In this document: piece after piece, positions 36,100 to 44,512 of the stretch
Layout: the number at the start of each line of letters is the position of its first letter
Numbering within the stretch: position 1 is the stretch's first letter
Position numbers and translations under genes: made by a program
Notes under the pieces: model-generated
What the model saw: only the letters and a program-made list of their open reading frames with translations
The model's database searches: none
Told to the model about the DNA's origin: nothing
Source: JAHJDS01 sp964569795
GTDB taxonomy: Bacteria; Desulfobacterota; Desulfarculia; Desulfarculales; JAHJDS01
Direction: 5' to 3'
Length of the DNA: 64,000 bases
NCBI GenBank assembly: GCA_964569795.1
Contig: CAZMVB010000002.1
Coordinates: 161,968-225,967 of the forward strand

Positions 36100-36921
36100 T
36101 TGTCCCTCAACTTCAAGGGGAATCGGCGATTGTCCCAGAGAAAATCACAGCGGCCGTTCGGCCGGATCTGGAAACGATGGGTTCCGTGGTTGATTTTTGT
36201 CGGCATCCTCGCCCTCGGGCTGAGTGCCGGCCTGGCCAAACACCTGACGGCCGTCCACCAGGGCCGGTGTTTACTCGGACCGGGCCTCGACCAGAGACTG
36301 GACGCCCTGAACCGTCTCCAGCGGCTGGACTATCTGGCCCGGGCGGCCCGCGGGCCCCTGGTCAGGGTCCTGGTGGATGAGCGGAAGCCCCCCGCGGCCT
36401 TGGCCGCAAAAAGATATTTGGCCCGGCTGCGGCCGCCGGTGATCAGGGTCCCGGTTCCGGACGTGGCCGAGTTCAGCGTCTCCAGTCGGGCCGGACAGAT
36501 CCTGGCCCTGATCGTTCCCTTTGACTATCCCTGGTTTCGACGGACCGTCCTGTCCAGTGGCGTCCTGATCCGTTTCCGGGCGGCCCAAATCCTGACCAGC
36601 ATCGCCGTCCAGAAACCGGTACATTGCATCCCCGCCGTCAGGTTGCTCGACACCCTACTGGGGGACCCCGCCCCCATTGTCAGGCGAACCGCCTTTACTG
36701 GTCTGACCCTGACCAGGCTCCGGGCGGACGGTCGCGGGGTGATCAGAATCAAGGACCTATGTAGCCAGATCATCGCCCGGGCGGCGATCACCCTGGACCC
36801 GGATGTCGGCTACCGGGCCGCCCTGTTTATTTACAAACACGGGCTGCCCGACAATTTCGTGATAGAGGCCTTTGCCCGGGCCTGGGTCCGACTGCCCCGA
36901 CCAAGAGCCAGCCAGTCATAG
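36100..36921 (+). CDS. Membrane-anchored helical-repeat-like protein of unknown function
   Basis: The 273-residue frame opens at TTG 36100, with another in-frame TTG at 36130. Codon usage is strongly GC3-biased like the neighbours, supporting real coding. A single membrane helix at about 29-46 (WLIFVGILALGLSAGLA) follows a basic N-terminus. The rest is alpha-helical with repeated Leu/Ala and Arg spacing (RLDALNRLQRLDYLARA) resembling HEAT-like repeats. No catalytic motif is seen. It stands alone on the plus strand and its end overlaps the glycosyltransferase end by 91 bases on the opposite strand. Confidence 0.6.
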   Translation: MSLNFKGNRRLSQRKSQRPFGRIWKRWVPWLIFVGILALGLSAGLAKHLTAVHQGRCLLGPGLDQRLDALNRLQRLDYLARAARGPLVRVLVDERKPPAALAAKRYLARLRPPVIRVPVPDVAEFSVSSRAGQILALIVPFDYPWFRRTVLSSGVLIRFRAAQILTSIAVQKPVHCIPAVRLLDTLLGDPAPIVRRTAFTGLTLTRLRADGRGVIRIKDLCSQIIARAAITLDPDVGYRAALFIYKHGLPDNFVIEAFARAWVRLPRPRASQS

Positions 36922-38045
36922 ACGGCCAGGATACGGGACGCCACCAGCCCCCAGTCCCGATCGGCCACCCGGCCGCGGCCGGACTGACTCATCCCCTCGG
37001 CCAGGGCCGGATCGTCCAGGACCGCGGCCACGGCCGCCGCCAGGGCGACCGGGTCCTTCTCGGCGACGACCAGGCCGTCGATCCCGTTCCGGACCAACTC
37101 CGGGGTGCCACCGGTGGCCGTGGCCACCACGGGCACGCCGGCGGCCATGGCCTCCATCAGGGCGGTGGGCGTGCCCTCCTGCTGGCGGGGCAGGGTGACC
37201 GAAGGCAGCACGAAGACCGACGCCCGCCGAAGGAGCGCGTAAACCTGGACCGGTGACAGGTTCCCGGCGAAGATCACCGCGTTCTGGCCCCGGGCCAGGG
37301 CCTCGAGGCGCTCACGGTCCGGACCCTCTCCGGCCAGGATCACCTTCAAATCAGGACGGGTCGTCCGCCACAGCCGGGCCGCCCGGATCAAATACTCCTG
37401 GCCCTTGAACGGGTGCAGCCGGCCGACGCAGACGGCCACTGGCGATCCGGGAGCAAGACCCAACCGTCCGGCCAGATCCTTGTCCAAGGCGACGTCCGGC
37501 CGGCCGAGGCGGTCGATCTCGATCCCGCTGCTCTGGACCAGCACCCGAGCCGGATCGACGCCCAAGGACACCACCTGGTCCCGGATGGGACGACTGACGG
37601 CCAGGATCACGTCCACTTGGCCCAGGGCCCGTCTGGCCCAGCCGGCGTAGAAGCGGCCCGGAGGCAGACCGGCGTGCACGGTGTGGACGCTGGCCGCCCC
37701 GGCCCGTCGGGCCAGGCGCGCCCCGGCCAGGGCCTCGGCCGCGTCGCCGTGGGAATGAACCACGTCGAACCGTTCCCCCGCGGCCATCAGGGCCCGGAGC
37801 CGGACCGCGGCCCGCCGCCAGAGGTGGGCCGCCCGCAGGGTATGGGACTCGATCCGGCTCAAGGCACCCGGCCAGGCCAAGCGGTGCGAGCCGACCGCCC
37901 CCGGAATCGGCCCGCCCACCTGAAAAAAGACGTGTTGTCTGACCCCCAGCTCGGCCAGTCTGGCGGTCAGGCGGGCGACGTGGTGCTCCTGACCGCCCGG
38001 GTGGGGCGGCACGCAGGCCGACAGGCGGAGCACGCTCCGGCTCAC
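36831..38045 (-). CDS. GT4 glycosyltransferase
   Basis: The 404-residue protein has an N-terminal PPHPGGQEHHVARL loop and EGTPTALMEAMAAGVPVV near residue 300, the EX7E nucleotide-binding signature of GT4. It starts at GTG 38045, overlapping the preceding gene by 4 bases. The last about 25 residues after VYDWLALG look unlike the family end and lie opposite the plus-strand gene, so the tail may be accidental. Donor and acceptor are unknown. Confidence 0.82.
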   Translation of the reverse strand: MSRSVLRLSACVPPHPGGQEHHVARLTARLAELGVRQHVFFQVGGPIPGAVGSHRLAWPGALSRIESHTLRAAHLWRRAAVRLRALMAAGERFDVVHSHGDAAEALAGARLARRAGAASVHTVHAGLPPGRFYAGWARRALGQVDVILAVSRPIRDQVVSLGVDPARVLVQSSGIEIDRLGRPDVALDKDLAGRLGLAPGSPVAVCVGRLHPFKGQEYLIRAARLWRTTRPDLKVILAGEGPDRERLEALARGQNAVIFAGNLSPVQVYALLRRASVFVLPSVTLPRQQEGTPTALMEAMAAGVPVVATATGGTPELVRNGIDGLVVAEKDPVALAAAVAAVLDDPALAEGMSQSGRGRVADRDWGLVASRILAVYDWLALGRGSRTQARAKASITKLSGSPCL

Positions 38046-39202
38046 CGTGCCGCCGCCTGAAGGAAGCGGTGAAATTGCTCGATGCCGGACTCGAATCCGA
38101 ACCGCTCGATCACCCGGTCCCGTCCGGCCCGGCCCAGGTCCCGGCGCCGGGCCTCGTCGGTCAGCAGCAGCCCCACCTTCTCGGCGATCAGGTCCGGTCG
38201 CCTCGGGGGGATGAGAAAACCGGTCCGATCGGGCCGGACCACCTCGGCGTTGCCCCCCACGGCGGTGACCACCGCCGGCAGACCCATGGCCATGGCCTCC
38301 AAAAGCGTCCGGGGCATGCCCTCGTCCAGGGACGGGGACAGGAAGACGTCCCCGGCGGCCAGGAGCCCGGGCACCTCTCCGAAGTCGGCCGGCCCGAAGA
38401 AACGGACCGTGTCCGCCAGCTCCAGGTCCGCGGCCTGGTCCTGCAATTCGTGCTCCAGGGGTCCGTCACCCACCAGAAGCAGGCGGGCCTCGGGGCATTG
38501 CTCCTGAACCCTCGGCCAGGCGCTCAGAATGTCGTCCACCGCCTTGTGGGCCACCAGCCGCCCGACAAAGACCACCACCGGAAGGGCCGACCACCCCCAG
38601 GCGGAGCGCCACTGCCGGCGCCGGTCGACCCACCGGGCCGGGTCGAACAGGGCGGTGTCCACCCGCGAAGGCACGACGTGGAGCTTGCCCGGGGGGATCC
38701 CGGCGGCCAGGGCCTGGTCCCGGATCCGGGCGGCCACGCACCGGACCGCCCGGGCCCGCCTCAGAATGAATCGGGTGACGGCCCGGGTCCGCTTGATCCT
38801 CATCCAGGAAAAATCCTCCGGGGACAGGGCCAGCAGTTCCCCCTGCAACTCGGCCGCCGCCGGCACGCCCGTCAGCCGGGACAGGATCACCGCCGCCACC
38901 CCGCCGCCGATGGGCTCGCTGGCGTCGATGACGTCCACCCGCCGCCGCCGGACGATCCCCCTCCCCCGGCTCACGGCCCGCCAGACAAACAACAGGTGAT
39001 CCAGCCACCGGACCCCGGACCGGCCGATCAGGTGGAAGTGGACCCGGCCGTGCCTCAACTCCCGGCTGCGTGCGTCCGGGGACTGGACCACCAGGTGAAT
39101 CTCGTCCACGTGCCGCGACAGGGCCTCGAAGGTCCGGACGTCCTTGTGGGAGGGATCGATCGGCACGCCGAAGATCATCTTGGCCACGACCAGCACCTTC
39201 AT
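38042..39202 (-). CDS. GT4 glycosyltransferase
   Basis: The 386-residue GT-B enzyme has a basic N-terminal domain, the VVFVGRLVAHKAVDDIL segment of the donor domain, and EGMPRTLLEAMAMGLPAVV as EX7E motif. It starts at ATG 39202, four bases after the toroid gene, and overlaps the next GT4 gene by 4 bases. The two adjacent enzymes probably add consecutive sugars. Confidence 0.83.
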   Translation of the reverse strand: MKVLVVAKMIFGVPIDPSHKDVRTFEALSRHVDEIHLVVQSPDARSRELRHGRVHFHLIGRSGVRWLDHLLFVWRAVSRGRGIVRRRRVDVIDASEPIGGGVAAVILSRLTGVPAAAELQGELLALSPEDFSWMRIKRTRAVTRFILRRARAVRCVAARIRDQALAAGIPPGKLHVVPSRVDTALFDPARWVDRRRQWRSAWGWSALPVVVFVGRLVAHKAVDDILSAWPRVQEQCPEARLLLVGDGPLEHELQDQAADLELADTVRFFGPADFGEVPGLLAAGDVFLSPSLDEGMPRTLLEAMAMGLPAVVTAVGGNAEVVRPDRTGFLIPPRRPDLIAEKVGLLLTDEARRRDLGRAGRDRVIERFGFESGIEQFHRFLQAAAR

Positions 39203-39206
39203 GGGC

Positions 39207-40565
39207 TCACCGATCCGTGGCCAGCCGCCGCAGGTCGGGATCGGCCATCAGGTCTTTCCCCTGCCCCGCCGCCCGGCGGACCAGCAGCCCCTTCAGAAAC
39301 AGACCCAGGAACTTGGTCTCGACCAGGCCGGACTCGGGCCGGCCGGTCGAGGCCGCGACCCGCTGGGCCAGCCCGTGGTCGAGGCGATGCCCGGCCATGA
39401 CCGCCTCGAACAGGTCGTCGGCCGCCGCACCGAAGCGACGGTCACCGGTCAGGCGGTCCAGTTTGAGCAGGTCGATCATGAAATCGTTTTGAGGGTCCAG
39501 ATGGGCCCGGTCCTCGTGGTTCGACTCGGGGATGAGCCCCGCGGCTGTCTTCAGATGCAGCCAGGCCCGGGCGCAGTCCGCGGCCAGCTCCAGGGGCCGG
39601 GCCAGGCCCAAATCATGGTGCAGGTCGAGCAGGCACTCGATGACCGAGTGGTTCTCGGACAGCTTGACCCACCATTGCCGGCCGGTACGCAGGTCCAGGT
39701 GGTTGGCGAATCGCCCGTCGTCCAGGCGCAGCCGCTCGACGGCCTCGCCCCAGCGGGTGACTCCCCGCCGGATTTCCTCGTCCCCGGTCACCCGCCACAG
39801 GGCGAGCAGGGCCATGACCAGAAAGGTGTCCCCCTTGGTCAACCGGCAGACGTTCATCCCGTGATGCCCCCGGAGTCGGAACTGAATGTCCAGCAGGGTC
39901 CGCAGGCCGGGGCCGGACCGGGTTACCCGGCGGGTGAACAGACCGTGCCGACGAAAGGTCTCGGTCTCGAGCCAGGGCCGGAGCAGGGCCCGGGCCCGAT
40001 CCAGGTATTTCTGGTCACCGGTGGCCAGAAAGAGGTTGACCAGGCTCTCGCCCACGTATCCGGCGGTCATGGGCTCGGTCAGGGGGATCCGCCCCCAGGT
40101 CCGCCCCCCGGCCGTCAGGACTCCGTAAGCCACCTGGCCGCTGCTGAGACCCAGCCGCCACAGCCCGGCCACCAACCCGTCGGCGATCCGTCTCACTTCC
40201 GCCTCGCCGCTCAGGGCGACCATCTCGGCCAAACCCCAGATGGTGTCGCCGATGTCCAGGGCGTTGAAGAACGCGAGCCGGCCGGACCGGGAGTTCGGCT
40301 TCCGGAGAATCAGGCCGCCGGGTCGCTGATGGAGCTTGCCGGCCCGGAGGATCTGATCGACCGACCAGGCGCGCCAATCGTCCCGCCCCAGGGCTCGACC
40401 GACCAGATACACGTACTGGACGTAATCGCCCAGTTCGTCCACCAGTCCCCGGGGATCGACGATCCGTCCCGTCCGGGCCTCCACCCGCCGGGCCAGCAGC
40501 CCCCCCGGCGGGGTGTAACGCTCGATGAGCAGTTCCGCCAGCCAGGCCGCCGCCTCCAGGGTCAC
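39207..40565 (-). CDS. Alpha/alpha-toroid protein of unknown function
   Basis: The 452-residue protein is built from repeated helical hairpins with regularly spaced TRP/ARG-rich turns (TKGDTFLVMALLALWRVTGD and ADDLFEAVMAGHRL), which suggests an (alpha/alpha)6-type barrel. Such folds serve in polysaccharide lyases, epimerases and glycosidases. I cannot identify catalytic residues and see no signal peptide. It starts at GTG 40565, overlapping the fusion gene by 4 bases. A shorter protein of like architecture is at 47341-48258. Confidence 0.55.
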   Translation of the reverse strand: MTLEAAAWLAELLIERYTPPGGLLARRVEARTGRIVDPRGLVDELGDYVQYVYLVGRALGRDDWRAWSVDQILRAGKLHQRPGGLILRKPNSRSGRLAFFNALDIGDTIWGLAEMVALSGEAEVRRIADGLVAGLWRLGLSSGQVAYGVLTAGGRTWGRIPLTEPMTAGYVGESLVNLFLATGDQKYLDRARALLRPWLETETFRRHGLFTRRVTRSGPGLRTLLDIQFRLRGHHGMNVCRLTKGDTFLVMALLALWRVTGDEEIRRGVTRWGEAVERLRLDDGRFANHLDLRTGRQWWVKLSENHSVIECLLDLHHDLGLARPLELAADCARAWLHLKTAAGLIPESNHEDRAHLDPQNDFMIDLLKLDRLTGDRRFGAAADDLFEAVMAGHRLDHGLAQRVAASTGRPESGLVETKFLGLFLKGLLVRRAAGQGKDLMADPDLRRLATDR

Positions 40566-41803
40566 TTCCGCATCCAGATGGTGACCAGGGTCTTGGCCAG
40601 GAGCCGGGTCCGGCCGTCATAGACCTTTCCCTCCCACCGGGTGAAGGGAAACAGACAGACCCCGCGATCGAGGACCAATCGGAACAGATGGGGCAGCCCC
40701 TCCCGGTGCCACGGCCACCGGGGGCAGAACGGACCCCGCAGACCCGGCCCCATGTCCCTCAGCAGCCGCCGCAGCCGCCAGAGCAGATAGTAAGGGGCCA
40801 GGGCGTTGCTGGTGAGCAGGATCAGGCGGCCGCCGGGCTTGAGGACCCGGGCGAATTCGGCCACCAGGGCCCGCCGGTCCTTGAACCGCTCCAGTTGATG
40901 GGCGCAGAACAGGTTGTCCAGGGACCCGTCCTCCTGGGGCAGTCGTTGTCCGTCGAAGACCGATATCTCGTCCGCCAGATCGAGCCCCATGTCGGCCGCC
41001 TTCTCGGTCAAGAACCGGCCGATCTCCTCGGCGTAAACCGCCGCCTCGACCCGGCCGGACAGCCTTTTCTCCTGGCGCAGGGCCAACAGGTAGTTTCCGG
41101 CGTAGGGCCCGAAGAAGAGCGTCCGCCCCCTCAGGGCCGGGATCAGGGACAGCTCGGACCGAAACTCCCAGGGCAGAAAGGGCCGGTTGAACTGGGGCGT
41201 GGGGGACTTGGCCCGGATCGAGTAGTTGACGAAGTGTTGAATCTGGGGATAGGTCCAGGCCCGGGGATGCCACGACCGGGGGAACCCGGCCGCCTCGCCC
41301 TGCCAGACGAACCGGTCAACGGCGATCACGTCCCGGGCCGGCCGCCGGGTGGGCGCCGAGAAGCGTTCGGCCGGCCGGCCGATGAGGACCGCCGCCAGGA
41401 TCTCGTACTGGCGCGGGACCTTCAGCCGGCGCTTGATGGCCCGCTCGTTCCCGTAACCGCACATCCACAAGCTCCCCAGGCCCAGGGCGTGGGCGGCCAG
41501 GAGCATGTTCTGCGCCGCGGCCGCGGCGCTCTGGATCCAGGAGCCGTGTTCGGGGTTGTACCGCTTGTCGTGGAGCACCCAGATGCAGACCGCCGGGTTC
41601 AGTTCGACCACCGGCCCGGCGCAGTCGGACAACCGGCCCAGGCGCTCCCGCTCCATGACGATGAACCGCCCCAACTGGCAGTTGCAGGCGCTGGGCGCCC
41701 ATTGGGCCGCCTCCAGGATGGCCTGAAGGTCAACCTCGGACACCGCCTCGGCGGTGAACCGCCGCACGCTCCGCCGGTGGCGTATGGCCTCGAACACGTC
41801 CAT
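40562..41803 (-). CDS. Nitroreductase-methyltransferase fusion protein
   Basis: From ATG 41803 the protein is 413 residues. Residues 1-150 are a flavin nitroreductase domain: MDVFEAIRHRRSVRRF at 1-16, SACNCQLGRFIV, and LLAAHALGLGSLWMCG at about 100-115. Residues from about 205 form a class-I-methyltransferase-like domain with a diverged motif I (LFFGPYAGNYLLAL) and VLKPGGRLILLTSNA. I do not know a characterised protein of this order. It could reduce and then methylate one substrate. The extended upstream frame is low-complexity shadow. Confidence 0.75.
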   Translation of the reverse strand: MDVFEAIRHRRSVRRFTAEAVSEVDLQAILEAAQWAPSACNCQLGRFIVMERERLGRLSDCAGPVVELNPAVCIWVLHDKRYNPEHGSWIQSAAAAAQNMLLAAHALGLGSLWMCGYGNERAIKRRLKVPRQYEILAAVLIGRPAERFSAPTRRPARDVIAVDRFVWQGEAAGFPRSWHPRAWTYPQIQHFVNYSIRAKSPTPQFNRPFLPWEFRSELSLIPALRGRTLFFGPYAGNYLLALRQEKRLSGRVEAAVYAEEIGRFLTEKAADMGLDLADEISVFDGQRLPQEDGSLDNLFCAHQLERFKDRRALVAEFARVLKPGGRLILLTSNALAPYYLLWRLRRLLRDMGPGLRGPFCPRWPWHREGLPHLFRLVLDRGVCLFPFTRWEGKVYDGRTRLLAKTLVTIWMRK

Positions 41804-41896
41804 CACGTAAGCTCGGCCTGAAAAAAATACTCCCCGGCCCGGACCGACAATGCTAAGCTGATTAGCCTCTGTCCCGAAACGAACGGATCGACCGCC
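41804..41896. promoter_or_regulatory. Divergent intergenic region between fusion gene and methyltransferase
   Basis: This 93-base gap separates two start codons in opposite directions, so it should hold the promoters of both. A TGCTAAGCT at 41851-41859 could be an extended -10 for the plus gene, and TTTTTTT followed by an A/T-rich stretch could serve the minus gene. None matches consensus well, so the assignment is tentative. Confidence 0.4.
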
Positions 41897-42679
41897 ATGG
41901 ACCTGGAACAACTCTGCCTGACCAAGGGCCCCTTCTCGCCCGAGGAAAACCGGCGCATCTTCGAGGAGCACTTTCAAGGGGCGCCCCGCCGCTGGCTGCG
42001 CCGGCCGCTGATCAAGTACGGCCTGCGGGACAAGAGGGTCCTGGACGTGGGCTGCTCGTTCGGCGAGGCCCTGATCTTTTTCGGCCCCGGCTCCCTGGGC
42101 GTGGACATTCACGCCCAAGCCGTCCAATTCGCCCAGGGCCTGGGCCTGAACGCCTTTCAGGGCGATTTCCTGGACCCCGACGTCCTGGAAAGAATCCCGG
42201 CCCGATCCTTTGACGCCGTGTGGTGCTCGCACGTCATCGAGCACGTGGCCGCGCCCCATGACGCCCTGATGGCCATGCGCGGCCGCCTCAAGCCGGGCGG
42301 CCTGCTGCTGCTGGGCCTGCCGCCCCTGCCCCACTGGCGCTGGGCCGAGGTCCTGGGCCGGGTCATCCTCCGGGTCTTCTTCGGCCGCCCCACCCCGCTC
42401 GGGTACACGGCCGAGGACCACATCTACGCCTTCACCCGCCGGACCGCCCGTTTCCTGCTGGAGCGGGCCGGGTTCGAGGTCATCGAGCAGACCGCCTTTG
42501 TCAGCGCCCGCCCCCCGGTCAACGCCTTGTTCAACCTAGTGGCCCGGCCGGCCATTGACCGGCTGGTCACGGTCGCCCGTCAGATCCCGGACTGGGATTA
42601 CCCGCCCAAGAGCACCCGCCGCCTGACCGAATCCGGCTGGGCCTTTCGGGAGGACTACGTTGACAGCGAGGGCAGGTAG
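41897..42679 (+). CDS. Class I SAM methyltransferase
   Basis: The 260-residue protein starts at ATG 41897 and has RVLDVGCSFGEALIFFG (motif I), GVDIHAQAVQFA (motif II), DAVWCSHVIEHVAAP and GRLKPGGLLLLGLPPL. It is one of the few plus-strand genes and is divergent from the nitroreductase fusion. Its end overlaps the WbqC gene end by 25 bases. The acceptor is unknown; methylation of a sugar or lipid intermediate is likely. Confidence 0.82.
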   Translation: MDLEQLCLTKGPFSPEENRRIFEEHFQGAPRRWLRRPLIKYGLRDKRVLDVGCSFGEALIFFGPGSLGVDIHAQAVQFAQGLGLNAFQGDFLDPDVLERIPARSFDAVWCSHVIEHVAAPHDALMAMRGRLKPGGLLLLGLPPLPHWRWAEVLGRVILRVFFGRPTPLGYTAEDHIYAFTRRTARFLLERAGFEVIEQTAFVSARPPVNALFNLVARPAIDRLVTVARQIPDWDYPPKSTRRLTESGWAFREDYVDSEGR

Positions 42680-43347
42680 GACCGGCCGCCGGGGCCAACA
42701 TTCATCAACAGGTCAAAGGCCGACAGCTTGTCCACGAAATCCTGGCGCCCCAGTTGGGGATAGACCGGATGGTCGAAGCGGTGGTATTGGACGGCGATGC
42801 CCGCCGCCCGGAATCCCGACTCGTCCAGGTAGCTCTCGCCCATGGGCCCGGACAGATAGACGTCGGCCCCGACTCGGCGGCAGACCTCGAGCAAGAGGGC
42901 CGAAGACTGGCCGGTGACGCCCAGGTCCGAGGCCAGGACCGGTTTTCGATCAAGGCCCAGGGCCGCGAAAAACAGCTCGATCAAGGACAGGTTCAGGTCC
43001 CGCAGCCCTCGCCACGACCGGGACAGGACCTGGCCAAAGGCCGGGGCATATTCCTCGAAAAAGGGATGCCGGCCGTAGCTCTGGGTCACGGTCCGCCAGT
43101 ACTTCTTGGCCCAGCGGCCGTCCTCGGCGATTTTCGTGTCGGCGATGGTCGAACTGAGGTGACCCTTGACCATGACCGGGACCGTGACCCAGGCCGGACC
43201 GGCGGCGGTCAGGATCCGGTTGCGGTTCTGAAAGTAGTTCTTGCGGAACTGGACCGTGTCCAGGCAGACGTAAACGTCGGCCGCGGCGATCTTGTCGAAG
43301 AAGCCCAGCCAGGGCAGGTGTTCGGGCTGGTGAATGGTGACGATCAA
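42655..43347 (-). CDS. WbqC-like family protein (second copy)
   Basis: The 230-residue protein starts at TTG 43347, read as Met, in a TTGA overlap with the deacetylase stop. It opens with IVTIHQPEHLPWLGFFDK, the same signature as the copy at 3207, and has DTVQFRKNYFQNRNRI and AFDLLMNVGPGG. The TTG is preferred to upstream codons because the family begins here. Adjacent PIG-L and GNAT genes hint at a role in amide exchange on sugars. The reaction is unknown. Confidence 0.82.
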   Translation of the reverse strand: MIVTIHQPEHLPWLGFFDKIAAADVYVCLDTVQFRKNYFQNRNRILTAAGPAWVTVPVMVKGHLSSTIADTKIAEDGRWAKKYWRTVTQSYGRHPFFEEYAPAFGQVLSRSWRGLRDLNLSLIELFFAALGLDRKPVLASDLGVTGQSSALLLEVCRRVGADVYLSGPMGESYLDESGFRAAGIAVQYHRFDHPVYPQLGRQDFVDKLSAFDLLMNVGPGGRSYLPSLST

Positions 43348-43985
43348 ATCTTGAGTTCCAGCCGCATCACCTCGAAGGCCTCGGCGTAATCGACGCCCAT
43401 CTCGAAGCCGCGGTGATTGGCCCGGGCCCGGACCGCCTCCAGCCACCGCTCGCCGTACTTTTGATACTCGGTCCGGTGGGCCTTGAGGGACTCGATCTTC
43501 CGGTCGATGAACCCGGTGACGTCCGAATAAACCTGGGGCCGGAAGGCGACATAGCTCCGGCCCGAGGGGGTGATCGGCTCGTAGAGCAGGATCGAGTTGA
43601 AGTAGCGGGCCGCGGAGATGGTCGAGAGCGAGGTGGCCTGGTGGGCCTGGTGGGTGTCGAACGGCCAGTGGCCGAAGATGAGGTCCGGGCCGAAGTCGGT
43701 GATCAGCCGATCCAGGGGCTCGACCACCTCGGAGTGGTAGGGCACGTCCTTGGCCGGCCAGTCGAGCACGGTCAGGTCGTCCACGCCCAGAACCGCCGCC
43801 GCCCGGCGGCCCTCGTCCAGGGCCGTCTCGTCCAGGCGCATCACCCGGCCGTCGTGAAAGGTGTAGCCCGACCGGGACAGGACGACCATTTTCACCGCCG
43901 CCCCGCCGGCTGTGGCCTTGGCCAGGGTGCCGCCGCAGGCCAGTTCGATGTCGTCCAGATGGGCCCCGATGGCGATGATTCTCAT
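43344..43985 (-). CDS. PIG-L/LmbE family N-deacetylase (third copy)
   Basis: The 213-residue protein begins MRIIAIGAHLDDIELACGG, where HLDD replaces the usual HPDD but keeps metal-binding His9 and Asp12. FDTHQAHQA gives a second metal site. It overlaps the GNAT gene by ATGA and WbqC by TTGA, so three genes are translationally coupled. It likely deacetylates a sugar before another acyl group is added. Confidence 0.83.
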   Translation of the reverse strand: MRIIAIGAHLDDIELACGGTLAKATAGGAAVKMVVLSRSGYTFHDGRVMRLDETALDEGRRAAAVLGVDDLTVLDWPAKDVPYHSEVVEPLDRLITDFGPDLIFGHWPFDTHQAHQATSLSTISAARYFNSILLYEPITPSGRSYVAFRPQVYSDVTGFIDRKIESLKAHRTEYQKYGERWLEAVRARANHRGFEMGVDYAEAFEVMRLELKI

Positions 43986-44512
43986 GTTTCCTCCCCGCCC
44001 AGCGACTGCCTCATGATGACGTAGGCCCGGCCCTCCTCGAGCAGCCGGTCGTGCTCGACCCGTCCCGGACGATTTGTCGCGGCCACGAATTTCTCGAGGT
44101 CAACCCCGAAAATCAGCCGATATCCCACGGTCTCGTAAAACCGGCGGGCGGCGTCATTGGCAAAGGTCAGGCTGATGGTCATGTCCCGGCAGTCCGAGAG
44201 CCGCGCCGCCTCCCGAAACGAGGCGAACATCAACCGGCCCACCCCGGCCCGGCAAAAATCAGGGTCCACGGCCACCCGGTGAGTGTGGGCCGTCCGCCGC
44301 CGGATCGAGCCGATCCAGAAGCCGACCAGGCGGCCCTGTCCGTCCAGGGCCAGTCGCGACACCCGGCCCTTGCCCGGCAGGTCCAGCCGGAAGTGGTCCT
44401 CGGTCCAGTCCTGGTGGGAATAGGCCGCGCCCAGTCTCGACCGCCAGTAGGCGTCCAGCCGGACCATCTCCGGGGCGTAGGCCGGATCAAAGGCGATGAT
44501 CTTAACCTCCAC
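43982..44512 (-). CDS. GNAT-family N-acetyltransferase
   Basis: The 176-residue protein has the acetyl-CoA-binding signature AGVGRLMFASFREAA (R/Q-x-x-G-x-G/A) and a Y-containing C-terminal segment FYETVGYRLIFGVD. It starts at GTG 44512, 11 bases inside the preceding gene. Deacetylase plus acyltransferase next to each other suggests exchange of the N-acyl group of an amino sugar. It could also supply a PseH-like 4-N-acetylation, though it is not close to PseH. Confidence 0.75.
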   Translation of the reverse strand: MEVKIIAFDPAYAPEMVRLDAYWRSRLGAAYSHQDWTEDHFRLDLPGKGRVSRLALDGQGRLVGFWIGSIRRRTAHTHRVAVDPDFCRAGVGRLMFASFREAARLSDCRDMTISLTFANDAARRFYETVGYRLIFGVDLEKFVAATNRPGRVEHDRLLEEGRAYVIMRQSLGGEET

